Positions 5,164-5,701 of a stretch of 5,701 nt of DNA are shown in pieces (positions within the stretch are counted from its first letter, which is position 1; each line of letters begins with the position of its first letter). The DNA is from an uncultured Erysipelotrichaceae bacterium. Its GTDB lineage: Bacteria > Bacillota_I > Bacilli_A > RFN20 > CAG-826. Under the pieces are notes generated by a model. That model saw nothing but the letters and a program-made list of their open reading frames with translations, was not told the DNA's origin and searched no databases. Position numbers and translations under genes: made by a program. The DNA is taken from assembly GCA_900321535.1 (NCBI GenBank), contig ONWJ01000251.1:1-5701 (forward strand). The letters run 5' to 3'.

Positions 5164-5701
5164 TTAACCGATTTTCACCGGCATGGTGATGGAATTGGTC
5201 ACGCCATCAACCCAGGTGATCGTTAAGATGTAGTCGCCTTTCTTCAAATCGGAGAAGACAACTTTGTCTAACGTGACGTTTTCAAGGGTGATCTTTTCCT
5301 TGGTGGCAACGTTCTTTAATGTCGCGGTGACCACTCCGGTATAAGAACCTAAGGTCACTTTGGTGCCAAGGTTGAAATATGGAGTGTAGCCAAGCGCGAA
5401 GGTTGAGAACTTCTTGGTGTAGATTTTCACCAACCCGTTATCCTTATCGAGAATGAAGGTGCCATCTTCTTTGGTGTTAGCCTCGGTATATTCAACAACT
5501 TCTTCCCCGTGGTAGGAAGCAACGGTCACCTCGCGCTTATTGACGTTTGCATAAGGAACGACAATCTCAATGACCTCATTGGTTTCACTTACGGAACTAA
5601 CGACGCCATCGACCGATTTATTGACGCTGGCTTCGATGAATTCATCATAGGTAATAGTGGTGTCGCTTGCGATGATTTTATCCGCGTTTTCCGCTTCATC
5701 A
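5164..5701 (-). CDS. C-terminal part of a large beta-rich surface or secreted protein, 5' end outside window
   Basis: The - strand frame is open from the right edge (5701) to TAA at 5164-5166, giving 178 visible residues; no start can be assigned because the gene continues beyond the window. A GTG at 5527-5529 is internal to this frame and not a credible start. The part reads as all-beta repeats rich in Thr, Val, Lys and Asp. Residues 43-105 (IEIVVPYANVN to KKFSTFALGY) resemble a module frequent near the C-termini of Firmicutes surface proteins: a strand with VTVxSYHxGE, then DGTFILD, then a terminal TKKFSTFALGY strand. Residues 112-178 form a second beta-sandwich-like unit, with VTATLKNVATKEKITLEN and LKKGDYILTITW, like Ig- or Cna-B-type folds. 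It ends in TMPVKIG with no LPxTG motif, hydrophobic anchor or basic tail, so if exported it is released or held by something upstream or by another partner. Export is inferred from composition; the N-terminus is not visible. Function unknown. Confidence 0.7.
   Translation of the reverse strand, partial: DEAENADKIIASDTTITYDEFIEASVNKSVDGVVSSVSETNEVIEIVVPYANVNKREVTVASYHGEEVVEYTEANTKEDGTFILDKDNGLVKIYTKKFSTFALGYTPYFNLGTKVTLGSYTGVVTATLKNVATKEKITLENVTLDKVVFSDLKKGDYILTITWVDGVTNSITMPVKIG

Noticed and set aside
5164..5529. Stand-alone 121-residue protein starting at the GTG at 5527-5529
   Set aside because: The same frame stays open to the window edge with continuous beta-rich sequence, so this is an internal GTG of a longer gene.
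1..5701. Mollicutes-type code (TGA as Trp)
   Set aside because: All genes are full length without in-frame TGA, and the tryptophans in the coding regions examined are TGG.

Overview
The window reads as a chromosomal stretch of an uncultured, mid-GC (by eye a little under 50%) Bacillota-type bacterium. Reasons: Shine-Dalgarno-type starts, a compact intrinsic terminator, TAA as the stop of every gene, a galactokinase of the 'GNHTDH / SSHAxLT' type that I associate with Firmicutes, a YwaF/TP0381-like membrane protein, and a secreted-type beta-sandwich protein resembling those of gut Firmicutes and Mollicutes-related lineages. The lineage is an inference; nothing here fixes it.

Layout. Five genes lie on the + strand: the last 22 codons of a gene that looks like an aldose 1-epimerase (galM-like, ends at 71); galactokinase (190-1356); a seven-helix YwaF/TMEM164-related membrane protein starting at GTG (1390-2259); 4-alpha-glucanotransferase MalQ (2314-3783); and the uS12 methylthiotransferase RimO (3784-5085). 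A perfect hairpin terminator at 5126-5150 is followed by the C-terminal part of a large beta-rich surface or secreted protein on the - strand (5164 to the right edge). The two transcription units converge on the terminator, which is symmetric enough to stop both.

How the genes fit together. The epimerase-like remnant and galactokinase are the first two steps of Leloir galactose use; galT and galE are not in the window. MalQ recycles maltodextrins, so galK and malQ form a sugar-use theme. The membrane protein sits between them without an obvious link. RimO is a housekeeping ribosomal-protein modifier whose ATG directly abuts the malQ stop, so it appears to be expressed with malQ. A good sigma-70-type promoter with an extended -10 lies in the 54-base gap before malQ, so malQ-rimO can be a separate unit from galK-membrane protein.

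I found no CRISPR array, insertion sequence, tRNA or rRNA, and no clear evidence of a new multi-gene system. The points most worth checking are the membrane protein's conserved Cys/His pair and its long C-terminal insertion, the Glu-to-Asn change in the galactokinase sugar motif, the ATG-TAG-GTG start arrangement, and the very short predicted leader of malQ.
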